Source: Bacillus badius NBRC 15713 (GTDB lineage: Bacteria; Bacillota; Bacilli; Bacillales; Domibacillaceae). From it: a DNA stretch of 64,000 bases. Where the stretch lies: assembly GCF_001591605.1 (NCBI RefSeq), contig NZ_BCVF01000006.1, positions 85,173-149,172 on the forward strand, read 5' to 3'. Shown one piece after another: positions 20,073 to 29,247 of this stretch. Under the pieces are notes generated by a model that was not told where the DNA came from, made no database searches, and saw nothing but the letters and a program-made list of their open reading frames with translations. How positions within the stretch are numbered: the first letter of the stretch is position 1; the number at the start of each line of letters is the position of its first letter. The translations under genes and the position numbers were made by a program.

Positions 20073-20954
20073 TTATTTTTTCACTTGGTTCATTACTTCT
20101 TCAGCAAAATTGTCTTGGCGTTTCTCAATACCTTCGCCCACTTCGTAGCGTACAAGCCCAGTTACTTGCGCTCCTTTAGATTGAACAAATTTGCCTACTT
20201 TTTCATCCGGGTTTTTAACGAACGGTTGATCTACCAAGCAGATCTCTTCAAAGAACTTGCTCAGGCGGCCCTCAACCATTTTCGCTACGATATTCTCAGG
20301 CTTGCCTTCATTTAAAGCTTGCTGAGTTAATACTTCACGCTCACGAGCTACTTCTTCTTCAGAAACAGCGTCACGGGAAATATATTTAGGGTTTAAAGCT
20401 GCCGCATGCATCGCTACATCTTTCGCTGCAGCAGCATCTGTTGTGCCTTCAAGAACAGTCAGCACGCCAATGCGGCCGCCCATATGAAGATATTCACCGA
20501 AAGCGTCGTTATCGCCTTTTGTTTTCACTTCAAAGCGGCGAAGAGTTAATTTTTCACCAATTTTCGCGATCGCTTCATTGATGTACTCGCCAACTGTTTG
20601 TCCATTTTCCATTTTTTGCTCAAGTGCTTCTTCTACGTTCGCAGGCTTTTTAGCAAGCAAATGGTCCGCTAATTCTTTTACAAGCGCTTGGAAACCTTCG
20701 TTTTTAGCAACGAAGTCAGTTTCTGAGTTTACTTCTAAAATAACGGCTTCATTGCCTTCGCTTTTAATGAAAGCAGTTCCTTCAGCAGCAATACGGTCGG
20801 ATTTCTTTGCAGCTTTTGCAATTCCTTTTTCACGAAGGAAATCAATCGCTTTTTCCATATCACCGTCAGTTTCTGTTAGCGCTTTTTTACAATCCATCAT
20901 ACCAGCGCCAGTTTTTTCACGCAGTTCTTTAACCATTTGAGCAGTAATTGCCAT
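20073..20954 (-). CDS. tsf: translation elongation factor Ts
   Basis: EF-Ts exchanges GDP for GTP on EF-Tu. The 293-residue protein begins [20 protein letters not shown], with [13 protein letters not shown] and the core [18 protein letters not shown] (the TDFV motif contacts EF-Tu). It ends in EEVMNQVKK. It follows rpsB, from which a terminator-like hairpin separates it, and has an AGGAGG site before the ATG. Confidence 0.98.
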   Translation of the reverse strand: MAITAQMVKELREKTGAGMMDCKKALTETDGDMEKAIDFLREKGIAKAAKKSDRIAAEGTAFIKSEGNEAVILEVNSETDFVAKNEGFQALVKELADHLLAKKPANVEEALEQKMENGQTVGEYINEAIAKIGEKLTLRRFEVKTKGDNDAFGEYLHMGGRIGVLTVLEGTTDAAAAKDVAMHAAALNPKYISRDAVSEEEVAREREVLTQQALNEGKPENIVAKMVEGRLSKFFEEICLVDQPFVKNPDEKVGKFVQSKGAQVTGLVRYEVGEGIEKRQDNFAEEVMNQVKK

Positions 20955-21057
20955 AATTTTCTTCCTCCTTCGAGTCGTATGCTTCTTTATGTGCAGTTAG
21001 CCTACTTAAAAGGCTATGCTGGAGTATATTTACACTTGTTTCAGCAAGGTTTTTAAA

Positions 21058-21094
21058 AAAAGGTGATAAGAGAAGGTCTACTTATCACCTTTTA
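21058..21094 (-). terminator. terminator or attenuator between rpsB and tsf
   Basis: AAAAGGTGATAAG pairs with its complement around a 10-base loop and a TTTTTTT tract follows on the minus strand. Its place between two co-expressed genes suggests partial termination, so that rpsB is transcribed above tsf. Confidence 0.8.
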
Positions 21095-21101
21095 TTGACT
21101 G

Positions 21102-21851
21102 TTATTCAGCTGCAGCTGCTGTTTCTTCAACTTCTGCTTCTGCTGATACTTCTGCCTCTGCTGTTTCTTCTCCTTGTTTTGCTTCAAGGATAGCATCTGC
21201 CATTTTACCTGTTAAAAGTTTAACAGCGCGGATCGCATCATCGTTTGCCGGAATAACGTAATCAATTTCGTCCGGATCACAGTTTGTATCAACGATACCA
21301 ACGATTGGAATATTCAATTTGCGAGCTTCTGCAACAGCAATGCGCTCTTTACGTGGGTCGATAATGAAAAGAGCATCTGGAAGACCTTTCATATCTCTGA
21401 TGCCGCCAAGGAACTTCACTAAGCGCTCATGTTCTTTTTTCAGCTGTACGACTTCTTTTTTAGGAAGTACTTCAAATGTGCCGTCTTCTTCCATTTTTTC
21501 AATGTTTTTCAAACGTTGCACACGTTTTTGGATTGTTGAGAAGTTAGTCAATGTACCACCCAACCAGCGTTGGTTTACATAGTACATTCCTGAACGTTCT
21601 GCTTCTTCTTTGACAGATTCTTGAGCTTGTTTCTTTGTACCAACGAAAAGAACTTTTCCGCCGTCTCCAGCTAAGTCTCTTACAAATTTATAAGCTTCTT
21701 CAACTTTTCTTACTGTTTTTTGAAGATCGATGATATAAATTCCGTTACGCTCTTGGAAAATATATTTTTTCATTTTTGGGTTCCAACGGCGTGTTTGGTG
21801 ACCGAAGTGAACACCAGCTTCAAGCAATTGCTTCATTGAAATAACTGACAT
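21102..21851 (-). CDS. rpsB: 30S ribosomal protein S2
   Basis: S2 binds the 30S head-body hinge. The 249-residue protein begins [20 protein letters not shown], with [33 protein letters not shown] and [19 protein letters not shown]. Its C-terminal tail of about 28 residues is almost all Glu, Ala and Val, an acidic tail seen in several Bacillus S2 proteins. The ATG at 21851 has an AGGAGG site; the open frame upstream is leader. The gene begins a new unit after swrB, with its own promoter. Confidence 0.98.
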   Translation of the reverse strand: MSVISMKQLLEAGVHFGHQTRRWNPKMKKYIFQERNGIYIIDLQKTVRKVEEAYKFVRDLAGDGGKVLFVGTKKQAQESVKEEAERSGMYYVNQRWLGGTLTNFSTIQKRVQRLKNIEKMEEDGTFEVLPKKEVVQLKKEHERLVKFLGGIRDMKGLPDALFIIDPRKERIAVAEARKLNIPIVGIVDTNCDPDEIDYVIPANDDAIRAVKLLTGKMADAILEAKQGEETAEAEVSAEAEVEETAAAAE

Positions 21852-21966
21852 GTTTTGTTTCCTCCTAATGGTTTTAATTTGTCCTCCGCTCTCATCATTT
21901 TTATCCAGAAACTGTCTCATAGACAGCACCATCTGAACAAATCAGGGAGCGTGTGTGATAACACCG
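21852..21966 (-). promoter_or_regulatory. rpsB: rpsB 5' leader, possible ribosomal-protein control element
   Basis: The rpsB transcript should begin near 21966 and carry about 115 bases of leader. It contains a CTGTC/GACAG hairpin and a GGAGGACA sequence before the real AGGAGG site. Leaders that bind S2 are known upstream of rpsB in several bacterial groups; that this one does so is inference. Confidence 0.35.
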
Positions 21967-21972
21967 TTAGTA

Positions 21973-22001
21973 ACTATACCACAGCCTGGCAACGCAATCA
22001 A
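21973..22001 (-). promoter_or_regulatory. rpsB: sigma-A promoter for rpsB
   Basis: The minus strand shows TTGATT, a 17-base spacer with TGTGG at its end, and TATAGT. The -35 overlaps the last codon of swrB, so ribosomal protein transcription starts right at the end of the fla/che operon. Confidence 0.7.
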
Positions 22002-22555
22002 CTATTTTTGCCAGCATCCGCAAATTTCAGTGCTAATTCCACTTCTGTCTTTCCTTTATTTAATTTTCTGGCGATTTCTTCTACACTTAGCCCTTGATCC
22101 TTCAACAAAACAATCTCGTCAGCTAAGGCTTGTTCAGCTGCCGGAGCTTCCTGCTCCTCTGCGGATATTTTTTCCCTCTCATCCGCTGTTTTGTTTGCTG
22201 TCCTGTATACTTGTGCAGCCCGAATACGCTGCATGGAAGGTGCTGCAATAGCCCCAGCGCCCTCTGGAGCCCGGTCGGGGGGAGCTGACTTCCCGGGCGT
22301 CACAGCAGAAGAAGCCTGTCCAGCGGCTGCGGAATGCTCCGCTGGGCTTGAAGAAGAAAATTCTTTAATAAACTTTTCGTTCTCTTCTTTCATTTCCGCC
22401 AGATAAGCGGTCATCATTTCTTCCATATCTGCTACAAGCTTTTCCTGCTCCTTTTTTATTTCATGCAGGCGGTTTTGCCTCATGAACAGCAAAATAATTG
22501 CAAAGAGGGCAACAGCGTTAAGTATAAACGAAATAAAGATAAATAGAGTAGCCAT
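21998..22555 (-). CDS. swrB: SwrB (YlxL), flagellar assembly/swarming activator
   Basis: SwrB is a single-pass membrane protein that in B. subtilis helps flagellar type III export activation and sigma-D activity. The 185-residue protein has an N-terminal membrane segment (MATLFIFISFILNAVALFAI), then a charged coiled-coil stretch (about 28-65). An Ala/Ser/Pro-rich linker follows, and the end is a helix-turn-helix-like segment, SVEEIARKLNKGKTEVEL. AAGGAG precedes the ATG. It directly follows sigD, as in B. subtilis. Confidence 0.88.
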   Translation of the reverse strand: MATLFIFISFILNAVALFAIILLFMRQNRLHEIKKEQEKLVADMEEMMTAYLAEMKEENEKFIKEFSSSSPAEHSAAAGQASSAVTPGKSAPPDRAPEGAGAIAAPSMQRIRAAQVYRTANKTADEREKISAEEQEAPAAEQALADEIVLLKDQGLSVEEIARKLNKGKTEVELALKFADAGKNS

Positions 22556-22581
22556 GAAGTCTCCTTAATGATAAAACTTTT

Positions 22582-23361
22582 TCATCCATGCACCGGGTTA
22601 TTAATTTTGACAAGTTGATTTTTCAGCTTAAACAACGCTTTGGAATGAATTTGCGAAATTCTTGAGGTGGAGAGGCTCAACACTTCGCCTATTTCTGTTA
22701 AAGTCAGCTCCTCATGGTAGAATAAACTGAGCACGAGCTGTTCTTTCTCAGACAACTTAGTAATCTCCGCTGTTAATTCCTGAATCAGCTCGCCTTTGAC
22801 AAGAACATCCTCAGGAAGATCCGCCTTCTCGTCTTTTAAAACAAACCTCTTCCCCTCTGAATCTTCATGATCATGAATTTGTTCATCCATTGACAGGACA
22901 TTAGCAAATAAATGTTCCGTCATTGTCTGATGGACTTCTTCTTCTGTCATATTCAGCTGCTCTGCCACTTCTGCTGCAGTAATTCTCCGAAGATGCTTTT
23001 GCTCCAGTTCTTCAATCTTTGTTTCAATTTTTTTCGCCTTTTCTCTCGTTCCTCTCGGCAGCCAGTCTTCCTTGCGAAGTCCGTCCAGGATCGCTCCGCG
23101 AATGCGAAAAGAAGCATACGTATCAAACTTTAAATCCCGAGCCGGATCAAATTTCTTCAACGCATCGTACAAGCCCATTAATCCAAGACTTTTAATATCC
23201 TCTTTATTGACGCTTTTTGGCAAACTGGCCGAGATGCGTTGAGAATGAAAGGATACGAGCGGCATATACTTTTCAACAAGCAGATTGCCTGCCTCTGGAT
23301 CCTCTGACTCTTTCCAGGCAGCCCACAACTTTTGTTCACTATATCTATTCGGTTTGGCCAT
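22582..23361 (-). CDS. sigD: flagellar sigma factor SigD (FliA family)
   Basis: Sigma-D directs RNA polymerase to late flagellar, chemotaxis and autolysin promoters and is held by FlgM. The 259-residue protein has region 2 (NKEDIKSLGLMGLYDALKKF and FDTYASFRIRGAILDGLRK, including the -10 recognition helix). Region 3 follows, then region 4 (LTEIGEVLSLSTSRISQIHSKAL, the -35 recognition helix-turn-helix). Unlike B. subtilis, where the genes are tightly packed, about 250 bases separate it from cheD, and that spacer holds a sigma-D-like promoter. Confidence 0.97.
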   Translation of the reverse strand: MAKPNRYSEQKLWAAWKESEDPEAGNLLVEKYMPLVSFHSQRISASLPKSVNKEDIKSLGLMGLYDALKKFDPARDLKFDTYASFRIRGAILDGLRKEDWLPRGTREKAKKIETKIEELEQKHLRRITAAEVAEQLNMTEEEVHQTMTEHLFANVLSMDEQIHDHEDSEGKRFVLKDEKADLPEDVLVKGELIQELTAEITKLSEKEQLVLSLFYHEELTLTEIGEVLSLSTSRISQIHSKALFKLKNQLVKINNPVHG

Positions 23362-23459
23362 AGTTGACGTTTCTCCTCCTCGGATTGACCTCTCAGAGAA
23401 GTTTTTCTGAAAAAGACGGTCAGGCTATTTATTCTTTACGTTCCACATTTTAATAAAAG

Positions 23460-23487
23460 ATATCGCCGAAACGCAAATAAATTTTTA
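23460..23487 (-). promoter_or_regulatory. sigD: candidate sigma-D promoter directly upstream of sigD
   Basis: The minus strand reads TAAA, 16 bases, GGCGATAT. The B. subtilis sigma-D consensus is TAAA, 14-16 bases, GCCGATAT, so there is one mismatch. It lies about 100 bases before sigD, which predicts positive autoregulation of the flagellar sigma factor. Confidence 0.6.
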
Positions 23488-23543
23488 CAACGTCTAGTAG
23501 TTCAGTAAGGAATTTCTGTCTACTGCATTCATTTTTAACATTC

Positions 23544-23559
23544 CGTGCGGTTACGCACG
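23544..23559 (-). other. short GC hairpin in the cheD-sigD spacer
   Basis: CGTGCG and CGCACG form a 6-bp stem with a GTTA loop about 60 bases after the cheD stop. No T-run follows, so it is a weak stop at best. Apart from this and the promoter, the 255-base spacer shows no gene. Confidence 0.4.
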
Positions 23560-23616
23560 ATCAGCTTTTGCATACAGGCGCTAAGAAAGTTGGAAGCCAT
23601 TTTCTATCCTGCGCTC

Positions 23617-24114
23617 TTATATACGGCAATTGCCTTTGTTGACTGTTCTTACATAAAGCTCGCAGGTGCGCGGGTCAAATTCGATCGTGCGGCCGCTGCT
23701 TCCTCCAACATCTTCTGCTATTACCGGGATATGATACACTTGCAGCATTTGCTTCACAGCCTCGACATTTCTTGGTCCGATTTTGAAGGAGCTGTTTTGC
23801 AAATTGAATTGAAACATTTGGGCACCGCCGGCGATCTTGGCTTTCAGCCTATAGGATTGTGCCCCTTCCGCTTTCAACTGCGCCACCAGTTCAGTAATCC
23901 CTGTGTCTGCATATTTTGCTTTATTCATATGCCCGCTCTTTGCAAGCGAAGAGTCAGGAAGCATTACATGCACCATTCCGGCAATTGCCATCCGTTCATC
24001 GTATATAACTACCCCGACGCAGGAACCCAGCCCGGATGTTCGAATGACATTCGGCGGCCGAACGATATTCAAATCGGCAATCCCTACTTTGATCACTTGT
24101 CCGACGCTATTCAT
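23617..24114 (-). CDS. cheD: chemoreceptor glutamine deamidase CheD
   Basis: CheD deamidates glutamines on methyl-accepting receptors and, in Bacillus, is sequestered by CheC as part of adaptation. The 165-residue protein has the catalytic Cys/His segments: TSGLGSCVGVVIYDE with the nucleophile cysteine, and MAIAGMVHVMLPDSS with the histidine. A KIAGGAQMF motif follows. It overlaps cheC by eight bases. Confidence 0.95.
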   Translation of the reverse strand: MNSVGQVIKVGIADLNIVRPPNVIRTSGLGSCVGVVIYDERMAIAGMVHVMLPDSSLAKSGHMNKAKYADTGITELVAQLKAEGAQSYRLKAKIAGGAQMFQFNLQNSSFKIGPRNVEAVKQMLQVYHIPVIAEDVGGSSGRTIEFDPRTCELYVRTVNKGNCRI

Positions 24115-24748
24115 TTATCCCAACTCCAAGAGCTTCAAAGATTGGACCGAATGACAGCGGATCAGGAAGCAAGAAGAAATGCCCTTTCATTTCATCGCTG
24201 CATCCTGCTTCTACTTCCTTAAGCACCGTTTCGATGACGATGGCATAGTCACCATACCGGGAAGATTCTACAAGGCCATAACTAATGATTGCCCCAAACA
24301 TATCGATGGCAAGCTCCGGAACTGAAGGATAAATTTGAAGGCGGGTGAAATCGCCAAGCGCCGACAAATAAGAACCGGATAAAATGTTTCCTAACTCCTG
24401 CATAGCGGATAATCCGAGGCTCTTTCCCTCTGCTTTCCTAAAGGAAAAACTCTTGTCGCCTGTCATATTGCTAATAAAATGTTCCGCTTGCTGCAAGGAA
24501 AGGACAAAAAACATGTTGCCCGTCACTTCTCCCTCAATTCGCAAGCTCACACTGACAACTTCTTCTTCCGCACCGCCCGCCATTTCCATCATTTCATTAA
24601 AGGACACAATTCTGGCACTTGGAACCTTCATATCGATTTGTTTGTTCAACAAAGTTGACAGGGCAGTAGCTGCATGGCCAGCGCCAATGTTGCCAAATTC
24701 TTTTAAAATATCTAAATGGGTGGTATTCATTTTTTCTATATAGTTCAT
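24107..24748 (-). CDS. cheC: CheY-P phosphatase CheC
   Basis: CheC dephosphorylates CheY-P and partners with CheD in the Bacillus three-part adaptation system. The 213-residue protein has two CheC repeats: DILKEFGNIGAGHAATALS near the start and LSAMQELGNILSGSYLSALG in the middle, each with the E-x2-N phosphatase pair. The same fold occurs in FliY, encoded upstream in this operon. It sits between cheW and cheD. Confidence 0.95.
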   Translation of the reverse strand: MNYIEKMNTTHLDILKEFGNIGAGHAATALSTLLNKQIDMKVPSARIVSFNEMMEMAGGAEEEVVSVSLRIEGEVTGNMFFVLSLQQAEHFISNMTGDKSFSFRKAEGKSLGLSAMQELGNILSGSYLSALGDFTRLQIYPSVPELAIDMFGAIISYGLVESSRYGDYAIVIETVLKEVEAGCSDEMKGHFFLLPDPLSFGPIFEALGVGINE

Positions 24749-24760
24749 CGTTTTTGGCCC

Positions 24761-25198
24761 CTACTTGAAAACTCGTTCTAAATTCAGCAGGATGAGCAGT
24801 CTTTTTTCAAGTTTGGCAACGCCGGTAATATACTCAGCCTCTACCGCTCCAACCACATCAGGCTGCGGCTCAATAATACTCTTTGGAATGTCAAGAACAT
24901 CGTTGGCGCTGTCGACAACAAGTCCAACCTCGATATCGTCACAGGAAGCAATAATAATTCTTGTCTGTTCATCGTATTCTTTTTCCGGAAGGTTAAAGCG
25001 ATTGCGCAAATCAATAATTGGGGTAACAACCCCACGCAGATTAATGACACCTTTAATGAAAGGCACGGTTCCCGGCACGCGTGTAATGTGTATCAGCTTT
25101 TCAATCCCTTGAACTTGATGGACCGGAAATGCATATTCCTTGTCCATCAATTGGAAAGCAATGACTTTAATCATTGACGGAGCTGCAATTTCACTCAT
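24761..25198 (-). CDS. cheW: chemotaxis coupling protein CheW
   Basis: CheW links receptors to the CheA kinase. The 145-residue protein is a single CheW SH3-like domain, with VIAFQLMDKEYAFPVHQVQG, GTVPFIKGVINLRGVVTPI and DLRNRFNLPEKE. The ATG at 25198 is preferred because AAGGAGGG precedes it; the frame is open 17 codons upstream into the cheA spacer. Confidence 0.96.
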   Translation of the reverse strand: MSEIAAPSMIKVIAFQLMDKEYAFPVHQVQGIEKLIHITRVPGTVPFIKGVINLRGVVTPIIDLRNRFNLPEKEYDEQTRIIIASCDDIEVGLVVDSANDVLDIPKSIIEPQPDVVGAVEAEYITGVAKLEKRLLILLNLERVFK

Positions 25199-25227
25199 TG
25201 TTTTTCCCTCCTTTTCCCCTCTATTCC

Positions 25228-27264
25228 TTATTTTATTAACGCATTGCAATCTACAATTAAAGCTACTTGGCCATCTCCGAGGATGGTAGCTCCTGAGATA
25301 GCAAACACATTAGATAAATAGTTTCCAAGTGACTTTAGCACGACTTCTTGCTGCCCGATAAACGAGTCAACAACCAAACCAGCCATTTTATCTCCTTTGC
25401 GGACGATTACAATCGAATAGAAATCATCTTCTTGACTTTCCTTCGGTACTTCAAATATTTTTTCCAGGAAAACAAGCGGTACGATTTTTCCGCGGAAGTC
25501 AATCACCTGCTGTGTATGGGCATTAAAGACATCTTCTTTTTTGACGATTGCCGTTTCAATAATAGAAGATAGCGGAATAGCATATTTTTCCTGTTCCACT
25601 TCCACCAGCATGACAGAAATAATTGAAAGCGTCAGCGGCAATTGAATCAGGAAGGTCGACCCCGCTCCTTCTGCTGCTTCGATACTGATCGATCCGCCAA
25701 GGGATTCGATTGTCGTTTTCACTACATCCAAACCTACCCCGCGGCCGGAAATATCGGATATCGTATCAGCAGTTGAGAAGCCGGAAGCTAAAATCAGTTC
25801 ATAAATTTGATTATCCGTCATCGAAGCAGCCTGTTCTTCTGTGACAACACCTTTGGCAAGTGCTTTATCCAGCACTTTATGCTTGTTAATGCCTGCTCCG
25901 TCGTCCTCTATTTCAATAAATACATGGTTGCCGCTATGATAAGCCTTCAGTTTAACCGTTCCTTCTTCGCGTTTGCCTTTAGCTCTTCTTTCTTCAGGCA
26001 TTTCAATCCCATGGTCAATGGCGTTGCGGATTAAGTGAACGAGCGGGTCGCCGATTTCATCAATGACTGTTCGATCAAGCTCTGTTTCTGCTCCAATGAT
26101 TTCTAAGTTGATTTTTTTATTTAAATCACGAGCCAGCTGGCGCACCATTCTTGGGAAGCGGTTAAACACTGTTTCTACTGGCACCATTCGCATATTCAAA
26201 ATAATAGTCTGCAAATCACCGGAAATTCTAGACATTCTCTCTACTGTTTCATTTAACTCAGGGTTGTTGAGTTCACCTGAAATTTGCTCCAGCCGTCCCC
26301 GGTCAATCACAAGTTCTTCAAATAAGTTCATTAAAATATCAAGTCGTTCGATATTTACACGAATCGTTTTGTTTGACACAGCCGCCTGCTTTCCAGGCTT
26401 TGGCTCTTCCTGCTTCTCTGCTTTTTTAGGCACAGAAGCTGTTGGCGCAGGGGCAGGGGCTGAGGCAGCTGCCACTTCTTTTGCTGCTTCTCCGGTATCA
26501 AGCGGCTGAGCAACAAATTCGGAAACAGCCACTCGTTCTACTTCTGATACCTTTTTCACCTTGCTTTCGATATCATTTGCTGCTTCTTGTGTAATAAGCG
26601 TTACTACAAAGCGCTCATCAAACTGCTCTGATTCAAGTTCTTCGGTAGAAGGCGTAGATTTAATAACTTCCCCGCATTTTTCCAGCACTTCAAATACCAT
26701 AAATACGCGCGCTGCCTTCAGCACACAATCAGCACGAAGCTCGACCTCTACTTCAAAGCAGGTAAATCCCTGTTCTTTTGATTGTTGAATCACCGTGTAT
26801 TCAAACTCATCATATTTGACCGCTGAAGAAGGGCTGACAGAAGGAGCAGCTTCTGTTTGTGCAGAAGAATCAGCATGGACCGTTTCGCCATTTTCAATCT
26901 TCAGCAGCTTATCAACGATATCGGTGACATCACGCTTTCCTGCGCCGCCGGCAGCGATATCTTGTACCATTGCTTCTAGATCATCAATTGAAGAAAATAC
27001 TACATCTAAAATCTCCGCTGTTACGTGCAGCTTATGATTACGGATTGCATCCAGAACATTTTCCATTTTATGGGTTAAGTTAGCTAAATCTTCATATCCC
27101 ATGGTCGCAGACATCCCTTTTAACGTGTGGGCAGACCGGAAAATTTCATTAACGATGGCCAGATCGTCAGGACTTTTCTCCAGTAACAGCAAATTTTCAT
27201 TGATTGCCTGCAAATGTTCCTTACTCTCATCAATAAAGACTTCTAAATATTGATTCACTTCCAT
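25228..27264 (-). CDS. cheA: chemotaxis histidine kinase CheA
   Basis: CheA autophosphorylates in response to receptor state and passes phosphate to CheY and CheB. The 678-residue protein has an HPt domain with phosphorylated His46 in SAHTLKGMSATMG and a P2 region for response regulators (about 150-250). An Ala/Pro-rich linker follows, then the dimerisation helices (IRVNIERLDILMNLFEELV). The ATPase has its N box (HLIRNAIDHG) and G boxes (DDGAGI, GRGVGLDVV). A C-terminal CheW-like regulatory domain ends the protein. Confidence 0.97.
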   Translation of the reverse strand: MEVNQYLEVFIDESKEHLQAINENLLLLEKSPDDLAIVNEIFRSAHTLKGMSATMGYEDLANLTHKMENVLDAIRNHKLHVTAEILDVVFSSIDDLEAMVQDIAAGGAGKRDVTDIVDKLLKIENGETVHADSSAQTEAAPSVSPSSAVKYDEFEYTVIQQSKEQGFTCFEVEVELRADCVLKAARVFMVFEVLEKCGEVIKSTPSTEELESEQFDERFVVTLITQEAANDIESKVKKVSEVERVAVSEFVAQPLDTGEAAKEVAAASAPAPAPTASVPKKAEKQEEPKPGKQAAVSNKTIRVNIERLDILMNLFEELVIDRGRLEQISGELNNPELNETVERMSRISGDLQTIILNMRMVPVETVFNRFPRMVRQLARDLNKKINLEIIGAETELDRTVIDEIGDPLVHLIRNAIDHGIEMPEERRAKGKREEGTVKLKAYHSGNHVFIEIEDDGAGINKHKVLDKALAKGVVTEEQAASMTDNQIYELILASGFSTADTISDISGRGVGLDVVKTTIESLGGSISIEAAEGAGSTFLIQLPLTLSIISVMLVEVEQEKYAIPLSSIIETAIVKKEDVFNAHTQQVIDFRGKIVPLVFLEKIFEVPKESQEDDFYSIVIVRKGDKMAGLVVDSFIGQQEVVLKSLGNYLSNVFAISGATILGDGQVALIVDCNALIK

Positions 27265-27280
27265 CAGCCACTCACCCTTT

Positions 27281-28369
27281 CTATCCTATATACTCTAAAA
27301 TTTTTTGAGCAATGTGTTCCACAGGAACCGTGCAGTCGACTAAGCGGGTGGCAATAGCAGCTCGTGGCATTCCAAATACAACACAAGACTCCTCTGATTC
27401 TGCAATGGCATGCACGTTTCCTGTTTCTTTCAGCTTAATGAGGCCGTTTGCCCCATCTGCTCCCATCCCTGTCATAATAACAGCCACCTTATCAAAACCG
27501 GTCACTTCGCTGACGGATTCAAACATCACATCCACCGCCGGCCGGTGCCCGTTAACAGGAGGGGACTGGTCAAGATTGACAGCAAGCGTCATTCCCTGCT
27601 CCTTCACCTTTAAATGAAAATTGCCCGGGCAAATATAAGCTGTTCCATTTCGGAGCGTTTCCTTGTCCTCCGCTTCTTTGACATGAACCGCAGATAAAGA
27701 ATCCAGGCGCTGGGCCAATGATTTCGTAAATCCCGGAGGCATATGCTGAACAACCAGCACGGCTGCCTCCAAGTCCTTCGGCAGTTGTGTCAGGACTTTT
27801 TGAAGGGCGCGCGGACCTCCTGTTGATGTACCGATGACCACAAGGCTCCGGTTGCTCTTTCGCTTTCTTACACTCGCACCGGCAGCGGCCAGGCTTCTTT
27901 TTTCCGGCGCTCTCAAGGTTGCTTTGTGAGTGGAAGCTGGATAGTCAGCCGCAATAACGGGCCGTAAGTTCGCTTTGCTGGCAGCAAGTACTTTTTCTAT
28001 CAATTCATCCTTAATTCGATGAAGATCAAGTGAAATAGTGCCTGATGGTTTTTTTACGAAATCAACGGCTCCTTTTTCCATCGCCCGAAGCGTAGTCTCG
28101 ACTCCTGCACCTGTTAAGCTGGATAGCATAACAATAGGCGTCGGCATATGCTCCATAATATAGCCAAGGGCATCAAGACCGTCCATTTCCGGCATTTCTA
28201 CATCCATTGTAATGACTGCCGGTTGAAACTTTTTAATTTTTTCAATTGCGTCTTTCCCATTTCGGGCCGTTGCTACAACCTCTAATTCAGGATGGGAAGA
28301 TAAAAACTCGGTAATTAACTTACGCATAAACGCAGAGTCATCAACTACAACTACTTTTTTTCCTCTCAT
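27281..28369 (-). CDS. cheB: chemotaxis protein-glutamate methylesterase CheB
   Basis: CheB removes methyl groups from receptors. The roughly 362-residue protein has an N-terminal receiver with Asp10/Asp11 and phospho-acceptor Asp56 (VITMDVEMPEMDG). The C-terminal esterase has GTSTGGPRALQ with the catalytic serine, VVQHMPPGFTKSLAQRLD with the histidine, and MTGMGADGANGL with the aspartate. Two starts are possible: a TTG whose codon overlaps the flhG stop (TTGA, 28375) or this ATG two codons later. Confidence 0.95.
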   Translation of the reverse strand: MRGKKVVVVDDSAFMRKLITEFLSSHPELEVVATARNGKDAIEKIKKFQPAVITMDVEMPEMDGLDALGYIMEHMPTPIVMLSSLTGAGVETTLRAMEKGAVDFVKKPSGTISLDLHRIKDELIEKVLAASKANLRPVIAADYPASTHKATLRAPEKRSLAAAGASVRKRKSNRSLVVIGTSTGGPRALQKVLTQLPKDLEAAVLVVQHMPPGFTKSLAQRLDSLSAVHVKEAEDKETLRNGTAYICPGNFHLKVKEQGMTLAVNLDQSPPVNGHRPAVDVMFESVSEVTGFDKVAVIMTGMGADGANGLIKLKETGNVHAIAESEESCVVFGMPRAAIATRLVDCTVPVEHIAQKILEYIG

Positions 28370-28371
28370 TG

Positions 28372-29247
28372 TCAATGCCTGCCTTTCACAAAGAAGTGAC
28401 GAAGCTTCGATATAAAACTATTTGTTTCCGGACGCTCCTCAAGGTATCCGTAGCCTTCTCTGTACAGTTTCACAGCCTCCTGTAAAGCCCTGGAAACCTT
28501 GGCATTCGGGGCTGCCACAAGAAAGGGAATCTGGGCACTGACAGCTTTCTTCACAGCCGTACTTTCCGGCAATACTCCCAATTCGAAGCTTGATTTTCCC
28601 AAAAACTTGCGGATAGCTTGTTGAAGCCGTTTCACAGCCTCTTGCCCTTCCCTTTCCGAGTCTGCCCGGTTGCATAGGAGATAGAATGCGCTTTCTCCGC
28701 CTTGAAAATGAATATATTTCATCATGGAATAGGCATCTGTAATCGAAGTCGGTTCAGGGGTAGTGACAACGATGATATCATCCACTGACATGAGAACGTT
28801 GAGGGCTTCCTTTGTCGCACCTGCTCCCATATCAAACAATAAGTAGTCATACTGCTCCTGAAGAGCTTCTATTCCTTCCAGCCACCGGCTGAAATGACTG
28901 TTATCCCATTCAATCAAGCGGCTGAGGCCCGATCCCCCTAAAATATAAGAAACACCTTCCTGATCCCTGTATATCAACTCTTCCAGTGAAAGGTCTTTCT
29001 CAAAAAAATCGGCAATTGAGCGGCCGGCCGTCTGTCCGGTCAGCACATGAATATTTCCCATTCCGATATCCATATCAAATATTAGCACTTTTTTCCCATG
29101 GCGGGTTAACTCAATAGCAAAATTCAATGAAATGTTTGATTTTCCGACGCCGCCTTTTCCACTCACAATGGCTACTGTTTTTGCCCTTTTTCCCGTAAGG
29201 CGGTTGATTCTTCTTCGCAACTCTGCTGCTTGGTCATTGTTTGTCAT
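28372..29247 (-). CDS. flhG: MinD-like ATPase FlhG (YlxH)
   Basis: FlhG is a MinD/ParA-family ATPase that controls flagellar number and placement together with FlhF. The 291-residue protein has the deviant Walker A (VSGKGGVGKSNISLN, with the signature lysine), switch I/II segments (DMDIGMGNIHVL, LLFDMGAG), and a C-terminal region that in MinD relatives binds membrane. It overlaps the flhF stop by four bases (ATGA). Confidence 0.95.
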   Translation of the reverse strand: MTNNDQAAELRRRINRLTGKRAKTVAIVSGKGGVGKSNISLNFAIELTRHGKKVLIFDMDIGMGNIHVLTGQTAGRSIADFFEKDLSLEELIYRDQEGVSYILGGSGLSRLIEWDNSHFSRWLEGIEALQEQYDYLLFDMGAGATKEALNVLMSVDDIIVVTTPEPTSITDAYSMMKYIHFQGGESAFYLLCNRADSEREGQEAVKRLQQAIRKFLGKSSFELGVLPESTAVKKAVSAQIPFLVAAPNAKVSRALQEAVKLYREGYGYLEERPETNSFISKLRHFFVKGRH

